DNA of 64,000 bases from Mycobacterium kubicae (GTDB lineage: Bacteria > Actinomycetota > Actinomycetes > Mycobacteriales > Mycobacteriaceae), in NCBI RefSeq assembly GCF_015689175.1, contig NZ_CP065047.1, forward strand, positions 1,364,001 through 1,428,000, given 5' to 3'. The notes under the pieces were generated by a model, which worked only from the letters and a program-made list of their open reading frames with translations, was not told where the DNA came from and did no database searches. The position numbers and the translations under genes were made by a program. This document shows, piece after piece, positions 9,934 to 19,404 of this stretch (position 1 is the first letter of the stretch; each line of letters begins with the position of its first letter).

Positions 9934-10806
9934 TCAATGACTGACCAGGCGGCGCAGCGCGGCCTCGGACGCAGAACCGGCATCGGCCCAGTACGCGACG
10001 AGCCAGTGACCGGTCGACGGCAACATCATCTGCTGATAGTTGAGATCCAGGGGTCCTACCCGCGGATGGTTCACCAACATGACTCCGGCGGCTACCTGTC
10101 TCACGTCGTGTCGGGCCCACAATTGTCTGAACCGTGGGCTGGTGTCATGCAACTCGGCAACCAGGCTCAGCAAAGCCGGATCTGGGTGCTGACCATACAA
10201 GGCACGAATCAAGGGCACCGCCCACGCGGTCAACGGCTTCCAGTTGCGGTGGAAATGGCGCATGTCCGGCTCTACGAACAATGCCCGTAGCGTGTTGGCT
10301 CCCACCGAGTAGTGGGGCGAGAACGCCGTGGCCAACTTGTTGGCGGCGACCACGGTTAGGCCCGGGTCGACGACGTGCCCGATCGTGAGCGGCCAACTGT
10401 CGATCAAGACCTGGATCGCCGGATGAAGCTGTTGGAACGAGTCGACACGAGCGTCGTCACGGTGGGTCAAATTGCGCATGTACGCGACGGCTTGCTCGTC
10501 CAGCTGTAGAGCCCGGCCAATGGCCTCAAGCACCTGATCCGACGGATTATCTTCTCGCCCTTGCTCCAGACGCACGTAGTAGTCGGTGCTGATGCCGGCG
10601 AGCACTGCGACTTCCTCTCGGCGCAACCCTGTGACTCGGCGGCGTCCACCGGCAGGCAAACCGATATCGGCCGGCTGTACCCGGCTTCGCCGGGCCCGCA
10701 GGAATTGTCCGAGGGCAGATGTTTCGGGCAAGGCGCTCAGCCCTGCCGACGTCTCAGGTATCAGCGTTTGACCTCCGTCCGGTGTCAGTTGCAGGCCAGC
10801 TGCCAA
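9934..10806 (-). CDS. XRE-type regulator with MmyB-like ligand domain
   Basis: A protein of about 290 residues with an N-terminal Cro/C1-type helix-turn-helix (LRREEVAVLAGISTDYYVRLEQGR) and a C-terminal domain of the MmyB/MLTR type (ALYGQHPDPALLSLVAELHDTSPRFRQLWARHDV, read in parts). Such proteins often bind fatty-acid-like ligands and control the adjacent oxidoreductase. No ATG is available; the TTG at 10806 is the outermost choice, and a TTG about 26 codons in is possible. It likely controls the P450 immediately downstream. Confidence 0.85.
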   Translation of the reverse strand: MAAGLQLTPDGGQTLIPETSAGLSALPETSALGQFLRARRSRVQPADIGLPAGGRRRVTGLRREEVAVLAGISTDYYVRLEQGREDNPSDQVLEAIGRALQLDEQAVAYMRNLTHRDDARVDSFQQLHPAIQVLIDSWPLTIGHVVDPGLTVVAANKLATAFSPHYSVGANTLRALFVEPDMRHFHRNWKPLTAWAVPLIRALYGQHPDPALLSLVAELHDTSPRFRQLWARHDVRQVAAGVMLVNHPRVGPLDLNYQQMMLPSTGHWLVAYWADAGSASEAALRRLVSH

Positions 10807-11021
10807 CGGCCCTAAAATGTTGCGGCGGCCGTTTTTAACGGTGTCTCAACGATTCGCTGTTGAATGGAGCAACTCAGTCAGCATCCAACCCGGGGCGTCG
10901 CGCTCACCCCGCGTTTCCACTGCTACCACTATTTTCGTATCGATGGTATCGCAGGTTGTACTGCCTTTCAAACGGTTGTACCGACGCCCTGCCGCGCTGA
11001 GCGGTACCCGCATCGCGCGCC

Positions 11022-12470
11022 TCAGGTCGCCTGAGCACCCGTTCTGCCGCCTAACCCATTGCCGGGCAGGATATTCGGGTTGTTGTGAAAGATGTTGTCC
11101 GGGTCGTACCGGTGCTTGATCTTGGCCAGCCGCTCGTATTTGCCGTTCCGGTAGGCGTCGCGCACTCGGTCGTCATCGTCGGCCGCCAGAAAATTGGCGT
11201 AGACCCCGCCGGTTTGCCACCGAGACGTCGCCGCGGACGTCTCGCGCGCCCAGTTGACGTGTGGCTGCCATTCTTCGTCGGGCTGCCAGCGGGTCAGCAT
11301 ATTGATGAAGTGATCCGCATGACGGTCGGCGAACGCAGTGTCGTTCTCAGCCAGCAGATCCTGGGCGCCGTGCTGATAGGAGATCTCCACCGTTGAGACC
11401 AGCGACGGCAGTCGGCGGGCGGCGTCAAGGAGCGCTTCGGTGCAGTCACCGGTAATCGGCCCGAGGTAGCCACCTTTGGTGTAGTTGCATGCGCCCGGGC
11501 CCAGCAGCGCATCGTTGGCCGACTGCAGGTCCAGGAATGGCATCATGGCGAGGTTGCCCAGAAGTGTTGGGGCGCCGCTCCACAACTCGTCGTTGATCTC
11601 TTGCGCGTCGGCGGTGTCGCCGGTCCACACGCTGAGCAGCATGCATACCGGTTCGTTGAGCAACTCTTCAGGTATTCCGAGGTCGGCCGTCGCGCGGCGT
11701 AAGTACACCGTCACTTTCAGGTCATCGGGTGCCCGCCGCATCATCTGGTCATAGTGAGCGATCGCGCCGGCCGCCTCGTCCAGTCGATACAGTGCGATGC
11801 CGACCGGAAGAGCTTGCGCCACGGGATGTGTCGCGAACTCGAATTCGGTCACCACGCCGAAGTTGGCGCCGGCTCCGCGCAATCCCCAATACAGATCGGC
11901 GTTCTCACTGGCGCTGGCTCGCACGACACTGCCGTCGGCCAAGACCACGCGAGCCGAAACCAGGTTGTCGCACGTCAGGCCGTACTTGCGGGTCAGCCAG
12001 CCTTGTCCTCCGCCCAGCGCCAGACCCGCCACACCGGTCTGCGACATCACACCGGCCGGGGTCGCCAGACCGTGGACCAGGGTGGCCTGATCCATATCGG
12101 CGAGCAGGCAACCACCGCCCACGCGTACCCTGCCGGCCTCGGGATCTACCTTGACCTGGCGCATTCTGCACAGGTCGATGACCACGCCGTCGTCGATCAT
12201 TGAATGGCCGGCGACGCTGTGGCCACCGCCTTTGACCGCCAGTGCAAGGTTGCGTTCACGGGCGAACGCGATCGCCGTAGCAACGTCAGTATCGTTGCCG
12301 CACCGGATGATTGCCGCGGGGCGGCGATCGATCATGTAGTTCCAGATTCGACGCGCGCTGTGAAAGTCCGGATGCTCCGGGTGCACCACGTCGCCAGTTA
12401 GCCGATCGCTCAATTGGGCAAGCTCGTCTGCGGAAATGGGTTGTCCAGCAAACGGAGTCGCGTCGCTCAT
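11022..12470 (-). CDS. FAD-linked oxidase, berberine-bridge-enzyme type
   Basis: A 482-residue flavoenzyme of the VAO/PCMH family. The FAD-binding half has the GGGHSVAGHS loop (His for 8-alpha attachment) and the GLTCDNL segment (Cys for the second covalent bond), so a bicovalent flavin is expected. The C-terminus has the BBE signature region (HRYDPDNIFHNNPNI). ATG 12470 is preceded by GAAGGG at good spacing; an upstream in-frame extension lacks a ribosome site. Relatives oxidise alcohols, sugars or alkaloid-like compounds; the substrate here is unknown. It diverges from the AraC gene at 12669. Confidence 0.88.
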   Translation of the reverse strand: MSDATPFAGQPISADELAQLSDRLTGDVVHPEHPDFHSARRIWNYMIDRRPAAIIRCGNDTDVATAIAFARERNLALAVKGGGHSVAGHSMIDDGVVIDLCRMRQVKVDPEAGRVRVGGGCLLADMDQATLVHGLATPAGVMSQTGVAGLALGGGQGWLTRKYGLTCDNLVSARVVLADGSVVRASASENADLYWGLRGAGANFGVVTEFEFATHPVAQALPVGIALYRLDEAAGAIAHYDQMMRRAPDDLKVTVYLRRATADLGIPEELLNEPVCMLLSVWTGDTADAQEINDELWSGAPTLLGNLAMMPFLDLQSANDALLGPGACNYTKGGYLGPITGDCTEALLDAARRLPSLVSTVEISYQHGAQDLLAENDTAFADRHADHFINMLTRWQPDEEWQPHVNWARETSAATSRWQTGGVYANFLAADDDDRVRDAYRNGKYERLAKIKHRYDPDNIFHNNPNILPGNGLGGRTGAQAT

Positions 12471-12668
12471 CGCACCCTTCACCCCCGGGCTGCCCGGCAC
12501 CCCCGACAGTAACGGGGGCCCGCGCAGACTGCATACCCGAAATACGCAGCGCTGTGGACGAATCACGCAGAGCCGCTGTCCTGCTATAGCGCAGGATAGT
12601 CACCGCCGCTAGCGTCGCGTCCGCGGGTGTGCTGAGACATCTACCCACGGTGAGTAAAGGGCGACCGA

Positions 12669-13733
12669 GTGAGGAAAGGACCGACGGCGGACGCTGCAGA
12701 CACGCTGATATGGACGCCGGCGAAGGAGTTCAACGACTTCGCCACGGTCTGCTGCGGACAGCCCCATATGCATTTGTTGACTGACCCTGCCGAGTTCTCG
12801 CTGTCCCACCGCAGAGCCCGGATGGGTGGGGTAACCCTCTCCGAAGTCGACGTCGGATCGGACTTCTCGATGGATGCCGGCGAGGTATGCGGTGCTTACC
12901 GGATCCTGGTGCCGCTGTCGGGCCGCATCGAAGGTCTTCATCGGGGCTTTTCGCTCATGGGTGGGCCAGGTGCGGCTTCCGTGTACGCCCCACAGGGCCA
13001 CACCGCGGCGCGCTGGACCGCCGGAACGAAGTTGATCTCCCTCAAGATCGACCGTTGCGCCGTCGATGATGCTCTCAGCGATGCGATCGGTCGGCAGGTG
13101 ATGGCCCAACCCGACTTCACCCCCGTCATGCCCTCTGGCACGGCGCCGACGCGAAGCTGGATCAACCTGGTGGTGTCGTTCAAAGAGCAGCTTTTCCGTC
13201 CCGAGAGCGTGGTGACACAGCCAATTGTCGGATTGCCGTTCGTCGACAGCCTGGTGCGTGGATTCCTGGTTGCTGCTGAACACTCCCACCACGACGCCGT
13301 TACCGGAGCAGACGGGCTGGATGCACCTCGCGCGATCCAGACGGCGATCGACATTATCGAAGCCGAAGCCCATCTGCCCCTGACCCTGAGCGCCATTGCC
13401 AGCCGCAGTCACATCAGTGTCCGCGCGCTGCAGCAAGGATTCCAGCGGCACCTGGACTCCTCGCCGATGGCGTATCTGCGCGAGGTGCGGTTGCGCCGAG
13501 CCCACCAGACGCTGCTCGAGTCCGAACCATCCGTGGTCACCGTCTCTTCCGTGGCTCACCGGTGGGGCTTCACCAACCTGGGTAGGTTTGCCGCGGCCCA
13601 CGCAGCGCGTTACCGTGAAACACCGACGGAGACTTTGCGGCGCAAAGCGTACCGCCGCAACGCCACGCCAGGCGGCTATCCCCACAACAACAATTCAGCG
13701 GTAAGTGACATGGTCGCCAAAAACCCTGAATAG
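12669..13733 (+). CDS. AraC-family regulator (paralogue 1)
   Basis: A 354-residue regulator with an N-terminal AraC-binding-like domain and a C-terminal double helix-turn-helix (TLSAIASRSHISVRALQQGFQ, then VASRWGF-type motif HRWGFTNLGRFAAAHAARYRE). GTG start at 12669. It is followed after 23 bp by a second, clearly homologous AraC gene, pointing to tandem duplication. The divergent BBE-type oxidase is a plausible target. Ligand unknown. Confidence 0.88.
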   Translation: MRKGPTADAADTLIWTPAKEFNDFATVCCGQPHMHLLTDPAEFSLSHRRARMGGVTLSEVDVGSDFSMDAGEVCGAYRILVPLSGRIEGLHRGFSLMGGPGAASVYAPQGHTAARWTAGTKLISLKIDRCAVDDALSDAIGRQVMAQPDFTPVMPSGTAPTRSWINLVVSFKEQLFRPESVVTQPIVGLPFVDSLVRGFLVAAEHSHHDAVTGADGLDAPRAIQTAIDIIEAEAHLPLTLSAIASRSHISVRALQQGFQRHLDSSPMAYLREVRLRRAHQTLLESEPSVVTVSSVAHRWGFTNLGRFAAAHAARYRETPTETLRRKAYRRNATPGGYPHNNNSAVSDMVAKNPE

Positions 13734-13756
13734 CCATGCCGAGAGAGAGGATCGCC

Positions 13757-14782
13757 ATGGCGGATCGATTGAAAGATGCGTCGGTGACGATAGATACCGA
13801 CGCATGGGTCACGGTGCGGTCGGTCGACGACTTCGCACAACTACGCAACAGTCAGCAAGGGTCAATGTCGTACTGGTGGCCAGACATCGGGCCGCTCGGG
13901 CCGGCAGGTGCTTTCTCATTCGCGCACCGGATCCGCCGCCTCGGCCCGATCACCCTGTTGGACGCGGACTTTCACGACAACGTATGGGTGAACGGCGGGG
14001 AGATGCGCCCCCACTATCACGTGACTGTCCCCGTCGCGACTCCCTCGTCCGCATGTGGCAACGATCCTTCCATCGTCGCAGCGCCCGGCCCACTCGGGGT
14101 CTATCGACCCGAGGGCAAAGCCGGCGTATCGAGTTACGTCGGCCGTCTGCTGGCCGTCATGATCGATCGCCATGCCGTGGAAGACGCGCTGGCAGGTGCG
14201 CTCGGGCGGTCGGTGACTTCCCAGATCGACTTCCAACCCACCATGGCCGACACGACGCAAGCCGTTCAGAGCTGGATCAACATGGTGTCACTGTTGGCCC
14301 AGCAGTTGTTCCGGCCCGACAGTGTCCTGCAGCAGCCGATGGTGGGGATGCCCTTCACCGACAGCGTGGTTCACGGCCTGCTACTTGCCGCCGACCACCC
14401 GTTCCGTGCGGAGCTGGCTGACCAGACCACGCAGCCTGCGCCCGCGGCACTCCGCGCGGCCATCGAGCTCATCGAGGCCGAAGCCGACCAGTCGCTGACG
14501 GTCTCGACGCTGGCCGCGCGCTGTTGTGTCAGCGTCCGTTCTCTGCAGGAAGCCTTCAAACAGAACCTGGGCACCACGCCGATGGCATACCTGCGCGACG
14601 TTCGCCTGCGCCGGGCGCACCAGGACTTGCTGAACGCGGACCCCGCGACGGTCACCGTGGCGTCGGTCGCGTACCGCTGGGGTTTTACCAACCTCGGCCG
14701 GTTCGCTGCTGCCCACAGCGCACGTTACCAAGAGCCGCCCTGGAAGACGTTGCGCCGCTGGCAGTTCTGTCGCGGTGCCTAG
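13757..14782 (+). CDS. AraC-family regulator (paralogue 2)
   Basis: A 341-residue paralogue of the preceding gene, sharing the layout and the segments WINxVxxxxxQLFRP, QPxVGxPFxDSxVxG and RWGFTNLGRFAAAHxARY. The ATG at 13757 follows GAGAGGA at 6-nt spacing and is preferred to the ATG at 13736. It is convergent with the SDR gene at 14801-15649. A decayed third copy of the same C-terminal domain lies at 23098-23222. Confidence 0.88.
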   Translation: MADRLKDASVTIDTDAWVTVRSVDDFAQLRNSQQGSMSYWWPDIGPLGPAGAFSFAHRIRRLGPITLLDADFHDNVWVNGGEMRPHYHVTVPVATPSSACGNDPSIVAAPGPLGVYRPEGKAGVSSYVGRLLAVMIDRHAVEDALAGALGRSVTSQIDFQPTMADTTQAVQSWINMVSLLAQQLFRPDSVLQQPMVGMPFTDSVVHGLLLAADHPFRAELADQTTQPAPAALRAAIELIEAEADQSLTVSTLAARCCVSVRSLQEAFKQNLGTTPMAYLRDVRLRRAHQDLLNADPATVTVASVAYRWGFTNLGRFAAAHSARYQEPPWKTLRRWQFCRGA

Positions 14783-14800
14783 TGTTCGCTGCGGTAATCG

Positions 14801-15649
14801 TCAGCAATGAGGGATCTTGAAGGGCAGGACCGCCCCAGCGTCGATGACCGCGGTGGTTCCCGTGACATAACGACTCTCCTCGGCTGAGAGATAGACGATC
14901 GCTGGAGTGACGTCGGCCTCTTCCAGCCATGGCACGGCAAGGGCGTTCATTCCCATCGTCAGTTTCGCGACTTGCTCACTGGTGGCGCCAACCATGCCGG
15001 TGAACGCTTCGAATGACTCTAAGTTGCCGAACATAGGTGAGTGAACGGTGCCCGGATGCACGGAGTTCACCCGGATGCCGTGCGGTGCCAATTCCGCGGC
15101 CAGCGCCCGCATGAGCCCAGTGACGCCGTGTTTGGCGGCGACGTAATGTGCCAGGTTGACGAAGGCGACCAGACCCGCGATGGAACTGATGAGGATGATC
15201 GACCCACCTTGGCGCCGCTCGATCATGGCCGGCGCTACGGCTTTGACCGTCTTCCACGTTCCGGTGAGGTTGACGTCAAGCATCGTTTGCCAGGTGTCTT
15301 CCTCGAGCTCCACTGTGGAACCGAAGGAGACGATGCCGGCGTTCGCGATCGCAATGTCGATGCCGCCGAAGGTTTCGACACCCTGACGAACTGCGGCTTG
15401 CAATGCGGCTAGATCGCGCACGTCGGCGACGACGGGAAGGATCCGCCGTCCCGCTGCCTCGACCAGTTTGACCGTGTGAGCCAGGTCGTCCTGGGTAGCG
15501 CCCCGATAGGGCGCCGTTTCGACGTCACAGCAGTTGTCGACCGCGATGATGTCGGCACCCTCTCCGGCGAGTCCGACTGCGTGCGAACGTCCTTGGCCTC
15601 GAGCAGCTCCAGTGATGAACGCGACCTTGCCCGCAACCCTGTCCACCAT
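14801..15649 (-). CDS. SDR oxidoreductase, mycofactocin-dependent type
   Basis: A 282-residue short-chain dehydrogenase with GAARGQGRSHAV at the nucleotide site, NAG motif (IANAGI) and catalytic Ser-Tyr-Lys (ISS..., HYVAAKHG). It has the insertion after beta-strand 2 containing VDNCCDVETAPYRGATQDDL that is characteristic of SDRs using non-exchangeable NAD with mycofactocin as external acceptor (carveol-dehydrogenase-like). The start at 15649 follows GGGAG at about 9 nt; ATG 15658 is an alternative. Alcohol oxidation is inferred; the substrate is unknown. Confidence 0.85.
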   Translation of the reverse strand: MVDRVAGKVAFITGAARGQGRSHAVGLAGEGADIIAVDNCCDVETAPYRGATQDDLAHTVKLVEAAGRRILPVVADVRDLAALQAAVRQGVETFGGIDIAIANAGIVSFGSTVELEEDTWQTMLDVNLTGTWKTVKAVAPAMIERRQGGSIILISSIAGLVAFVNLAHYVAAKHGVTGLMRALAAELAPHGIRVNSVHPGTVHSPMFGNLESFEAFTGMVGATSEQVAKLTMGMNALAVPWLEEADVTPAIVYLSAEESRYVTGTTAVIDAGAVLPFKIPHC

Positions 15650-15875
15650 CGCATCCATCTCCCGCAACCACCGATGTCATTGACTTCGACGGTATCCGGA
15701 CGACCATGTGACAAATAGCCACTGCGCGCAGCGTCGTAGTCCAGATGCGAACAATGAGTCCAAGCCCGCCGTGCGCAGCACCGACAACCAATGTTGCCCA
15801 GGGGCGCACGCAACACTGGCGGGACGGTAGGCCGCCGAGCCACACTGGACGCATACCTGCCAGGAGGGCTTGAGT

Positions 15876-16733
15876 GTGGTCTGCGACGATGAAGCGCCCG
15901 CGAAACTCGCTGCCAATCAGCGCAATTGGGACGCTCGCGCGCCAATTCACGTGGGCAGCGCGTTCTATGGAGTCGGCCAACGGGACCCGGAGAGCTGGTT
16001 TGCTGACTTCGAGTGGCGCGACCTCGGCGAGCTGGGGAACCGCGAGGTCGCGCACCTGCAATGCCACTTGGGCACCGAGACGATGGCATTCGCGCGCAAG
16101 GGTGCTGACACCATCGGCCTGGACTTCTCCGCGGTCTGCGTGCGCGAGGCGCACCGGATCGCAGACGAAGCCGGGCTGGCCATCGACTACGTCTGCGCCG
16201 ATGTGTACGACGCGGTAGCGGCCCTGGGCGCGCATCGTTTCGACATCGTCTACACCGGCAAGGGAGCGCTGTGCTACCTGCCGGACTTGACGGCGTGGGC
16301 GCACACCGTGGCCGGTCTGCTCAAGCCGGATGGCTTCCTCTACCTGGTCGAGTTTCATCCGCTGCTCAACGCGCTCGGACCGACCCAGAAGCCAGGCGTG
16401 CCAGACGATCTGGTCATCCGTCACGATTACTTGAGCGGACGGGGCGCCAACGAGCGCGACAGCGCCTACAGCTACACCGACGGTCCGGTATTGGCTGGTG
16501 ACACCGTGCACTACGAGTGGGCGCACGGCGTGGGCGAAGTTGTCACCGCCGTCGTGCAAGCCGGTCTGCACATCGAAAGCCTCACTGAGACCGCGAGGCT
16601 GCCGTGGCGGCGCTGGCCGGTGATGGAGCGAACGACCGACGGCTGGTGGGCGATGCCGGAGAGCGCACCGAAATTCCCGGTGATGTACGCCCTGAAGGCA
16701 CGTAGGACCGGCGCTGCCGACAATGCGACCTGA
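15876..16733 (+). CDS. Class I SAM-dependent methyltransferase
   Basis: A 285-residue protein with a Rossmann-like SAM site (VAHLQCHLGTETMAFARKGA), an acidic strand-2 end (GLDFS) and the post-motif segment FDIVYTGKGALCYLPDL. The C-terminal half is rich in Trp and Pro. GTG 15876 is chosen because GGAGGG sits 7 nt upstream; a TTG at 15870 would be too close. It is divergent from the SDR gene. The acceptor, small molecule or otherwise, is not evident. Confidence 0.8.
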   Translation: MVCDDEAPAKLAANQRNWDARAPIHVGSAFYGVGQRDPESWFADFEWRDLGELGNREVAHLQCHLGTETMAFARKGADTIGLDFSAVCVREAHRIADEAGLAIDYVCADVYDAVAALGAHRFDIVYTGKGALCYLPDLTAWAHTVAGLLKPDGFLYLVEFHPLLNALGPTQKPGVPDDLVIRHDYLSGRGANERDSAYSYTDGPVLAGDTVHYEWAHGVGEVVTAVVQAGLHIESLTETARLPWRRWPVMERTTDGWWAMPESAPKFPVMYALKARRTGAADNAT

Positions 16734-16827
16734 GGCCCACGGCCCGGATTCCGTACGCGCCTAGGACAGCAAGCTGCGCAGATTGGCTATCAATCCCTGT
16801 GTCGGCTTGCCTAACTTGAACGATGTG

Positions 16828-17604
16828 ATGAGCTCTGCAGTCGCCTCTCCACCTGCGCGAGTCACTGCGGCGTCATGGCGCTGCGCCGGAGAGCAAAGCG
16901 ACGTCTACCGGGCGCTGGTTGCTTCCGGCCTCTTCAGTAGGACTGATCCCCACATCGTGTCGGCGGTCTCGAGGGAATTGAAACCGCGACACTTCCGGAC
17001 CGGGCGCGTCGTCGACACCCGAACCGACCTCGCCGGTCGGTTGTACATCGTCGTATCCGGCAAGGCGAAGTTGCACTACCGGCGCCTGGACGGTTGCCAA
17101 GTTCTGTTGTCAGTGGTGGGGCCGCCAGAAACATTCGGCGCGACAAGCATCTTCGATGAGGAATCCGGCGAATTGAGCGTCACCGCCCTCACCGACGTCA
17201 CGGCGGTTCCCATCGAACGCGATCAGCTCCTGAGTTGCATGGCCGCGCGCCCAGAGGTCGCGGATCAGGTGCTGCGCCTGTTCGCGCGCCGGGCGAAGGC
17301 CGCAATCGACTGCCTCGTCGACTTCAGGTGCAACGTCGCGGCAAGCCGCATCGCGGGCCGCCTTCTGTGTTTGAGCCAGCGGTTCGGCCGGCGCGAGGGC
17401 GAGGTAGTTCGGGTGGTCCACGACATGACGCTGGCAGACTTCGCTGCAATGGTGGGGGTAGCTCCGGAGGCCGTTGCCGCGACGTTACGCGAATTCACCG
17501 ATCGCGGCTGGCTGTATTCCGACGCAACAAGTTTCGTCATCGTCGATGGGCAGGCGCTAGCGTCGGTGCGGGCGATGAACGCACCGGAGGTTTGCCGTGT
17601 TTAA
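16828..17604 (+). CDS. Crp/Fnr-family transcriptional regulator
   Basis: A protein of about 258 residues with an N-terminal cyclic-nucleotide-binding-type beta-barrel (GRLYIVVSGKAKLHYRR...LLSVVGPPETFG) and a C-terminal winged helix (MTLADFAAMVGVAPEAVAATLREF). The Cys cluster typical of Fnr is absent. The ATG at 16828 is used, with a GTG just before it possible. It is the first gene of a tight operon: its end overlaps the next start by 8 nt. It probably controls this operon (inference). Confidence 0.85.
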   Translation: MSSAVASPPARVTAASWRCAGEQSDVYRALVASGLFSRTDPHIVSAVSRELKPRHFRTGRVVDTRTDLAGRLYIVVSGKAKLHYRRLDGCQVLLSVVGPPETFGATSIFDEESGELSVTALTDVTAVPIERDQLLSCMAARPEVADQVLRLFARRAKAAIDCLVDFRCNVAASRIAGRLLCLSQRFGRREGEVVRVVHDMTLADFAAMVGVAPEAVAATLREFTDRGWLYSDATSFVIVDGQALASVRAMNAPEVCRV

Positions 17605-18619
17605 CCGATTCACCTTGGCCGATTTGAGTGTCCGAGTGATGGCGGCGCCGATGGCTGGCGGTCCCTCTACCCCCGCGCTGGCCGCCGCGGTGACCAACGC
17701 GGGAGGTCTGGGCTTCTTGGCCGGCGGCTTACTGTCTGCCGAAGAGCTGACCGATGCACTCACCGCCACTCGGAAGCTGACCTCGGGCCCACTGGGCGTG
17801 AATCTCTTTGTGCCACAGCGCAGCGTCGCCAGCCTGGAAAGGCTCGCCGCTTACGCCTCGGCGTTGGAGCGAGAAGCCGAACACTACGGTGTAGCGCTGG
17901 GTGCACCGCGCCATTTTGACGACGAGTTCGACGCCAAGCTCGACGTGGTCTGCGATCTGCGACCGCAAGTGGTGTCGTTCACCTTCGGCGCACCGATCCA
18001 GGAGCAGTGCCGGCGGCTCGGTCAGCTCGGCATCATGACCCTCGGCACTGTCACCACGGTTCGGGAAGCGGTGATCGCACTGGGCGGCGGCGTGGATGCG
18101 CTGGTCGCGCAAGGTCCCAGTGCCGGTGGCCACCGGGCCACCTTCGACGCGCTGGCCGCGCCGCCCGACGATCCCCTCGATGATCTGGTCACCGCGCTGG
18201 TGGCGTGCTTCGATTGCCCGGTCGCCGCGGCCGGTGGGCTGGGGACTGCCGCGGATGTATTGCGGGTGCGCGGCGCCGGTGCCGCCGCCGTGCAGCTTGG
18301 TACGGCGTTTCTGCTCGCCGAGGAAGCCGGAACCCATGCGGTGCACCGAAAGGCGTTGGGTGCCGCGGAGTTTCGCCAGACTGTGGTGACGCGGGCCTTC
18401 ACCGGACGGTACGCGCGCGCGTTGCGCAACCGATTCACCGACGAACACGACGCCGACGCGGTATCCGGCTTCCCGGAAATCGCCATGATGACAGCACCGC
18501 TACAGGAAGCCGCCCTCAAGGTCGGTGATCCGCACGGCGCGGCTTTATGGGCCGGCACCGCATTTCGCAACGCAAGAACGGCCGCGGCAGCCGACATCGT
18601 GCGCGAACTCGCGGGCTGA
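17597..18619 (+). CDS. Nitronate monooxygenase family flavoprotein
   Basis: A 340-residue FMN TIM-barrel of the 2-nitropropane dioxygenase/NMO family. It shows the N-terminal MAAPMAGGPSTPALAAAVTNAGGLGFL, the central QGPSAGGHR phosphate/FMN segment and the PVAAAGGLGTAADV and AAAVQLGTAFL loops. GTG at 17597 has GGAGG 6 nt upstream and overlaps the Crp gene. Family members detoxify alkyl nitronates or act as enoyl reductases; which applies here is unknown. Second gene of the five-gene operon. Confidence 0.87.
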   Translation: MFNRFTLADLSVRVMAAPMAGGPSTPALAAAVTNAGGLGFLAGGLLSAEELTDALTATRKLTSGPLGVNLFVPQRSVASLERLAAYASALEREAEHYGVALGAPRHFDDEFDAKLDVVCDLRPQVVSFTFGAPIQEQCRRLGQLGIMTLGTVTTVREAVIALGGGVDALVAQGPSAGGHRATFDALAAPPDDPLDDLVTALVACFDCPVAAAGGLGTAADVLRVRGAGAAAVQLGTAFLLAEEAGTHAVHRKALGAAEFRQTVVTRAFTGRYARALRNRFTDEHDADAVSGFPEIAMMTAPLQEAALKVGDPHGAALWAGTAFRNARTAAAADIVRELAG

Positions 18620-18648
18620 CCCGGTCACACCAAAGGAGCTGATTGGAA

Positions 18649-19377
18649 ATGGAATTCAGCAGTGAGAAAGTTGCCGTCGTCACCGGCGCGTCGCGCGGCA
18701 TCGGTGCGGGCTTGGTCGAGGCCTACCGCAAGCATGGCTACCGGGTGATCGCCAACTCGCGCACCATCACCGACTCGAGCCATCCAGAAGTCGTCTGCGT
18801 CGCGGGTGACATCGCCGAGCCGGCAACCGCCGAGCACATCGTTGCCGAGGCGGTGACGCGCTTTGGCCGCATCGATACTCTGATCAACAACGCCGGTGTC
18901 TTCGTCCCGAAACCGTTCACCCAGTACACCCCTGAGGATTACGCGCGAGTCACATCGGTCAACGTCCTCGGCTTTTTCCAAGTGACCCAGCGCGTGATCG
19001 CCCACATGCTCGACCACGGCCGCGGCGGCCATATCGTCAACATCACCACCGCGCTGGTCGAGCAACCGTGCGCGGCCATTCCGTCAGTGTTGACCGCATT
19101 GAGCAAAGGCGGATTGACCGCCGCCACCAGGTCATTGGCGATCGAATATGCCGGCAGAGGCATCCGGGTCAACGCCATATCCCCCGGGGTCATCGATACC
19201 CCGCTACACGCTGGTGTCGACGCCTGTGCCGCCTACGCGCGTATGCACCCGCAGAACCGGATCGGCGGCGTCGCAGACGTCGTGCACGGTGCGCTCTACC
19301 TGGAGATGTCCCCGTTCGTGACCGGTGAAATTCTCCACATCGACGGCGGACAGAGCGCCGGTCACACCAATCCATGA
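18649..19377 (+). CDS. SDR-family oxidoreductase
   Basis: A 242-residue classical SDR: TGASRGIGAG cofactor motif, INNAG (about residues 79-83) and C-terminal VTGEILHIDGGQ. The region holding the catalytic Tyr-x-x-x-Lys reads PSVLTALSKGG, so the Tyr appears to be replaced (L-TALSK), which is unusual and may lower classical dehydrogenase activity. ATG 18649 has AAGGAG at about 10 nt. Third gene of the operon, 29 bp after the NMO gene. Confidence 0.85.
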   Translation: MEFSSEKVAVVTGASRGIGAGLVEAYRKHGYRVIANSRTITDSSHPEVVCVAGDIAEPATAEHIVAEAVTRFGRIDTLINNAGVFVPKPFTQYTPEDYARVTSVNVLGFFQVTQRVIAHMLDHGRGGHIVNITTALVEQPCAAIPSVLTALSKGGLTAATRSLAIEYAGRGIRVNAISPGVIDTPLHAGVDACAAYARMHPQNRIGGVADVVHGALYLEMSPFVTGEILHIDGGQSAGHTNP

Positions 19378-19404
19378 ATCAGCGAAACAGTGAGGTAGCA
19401 ACGG

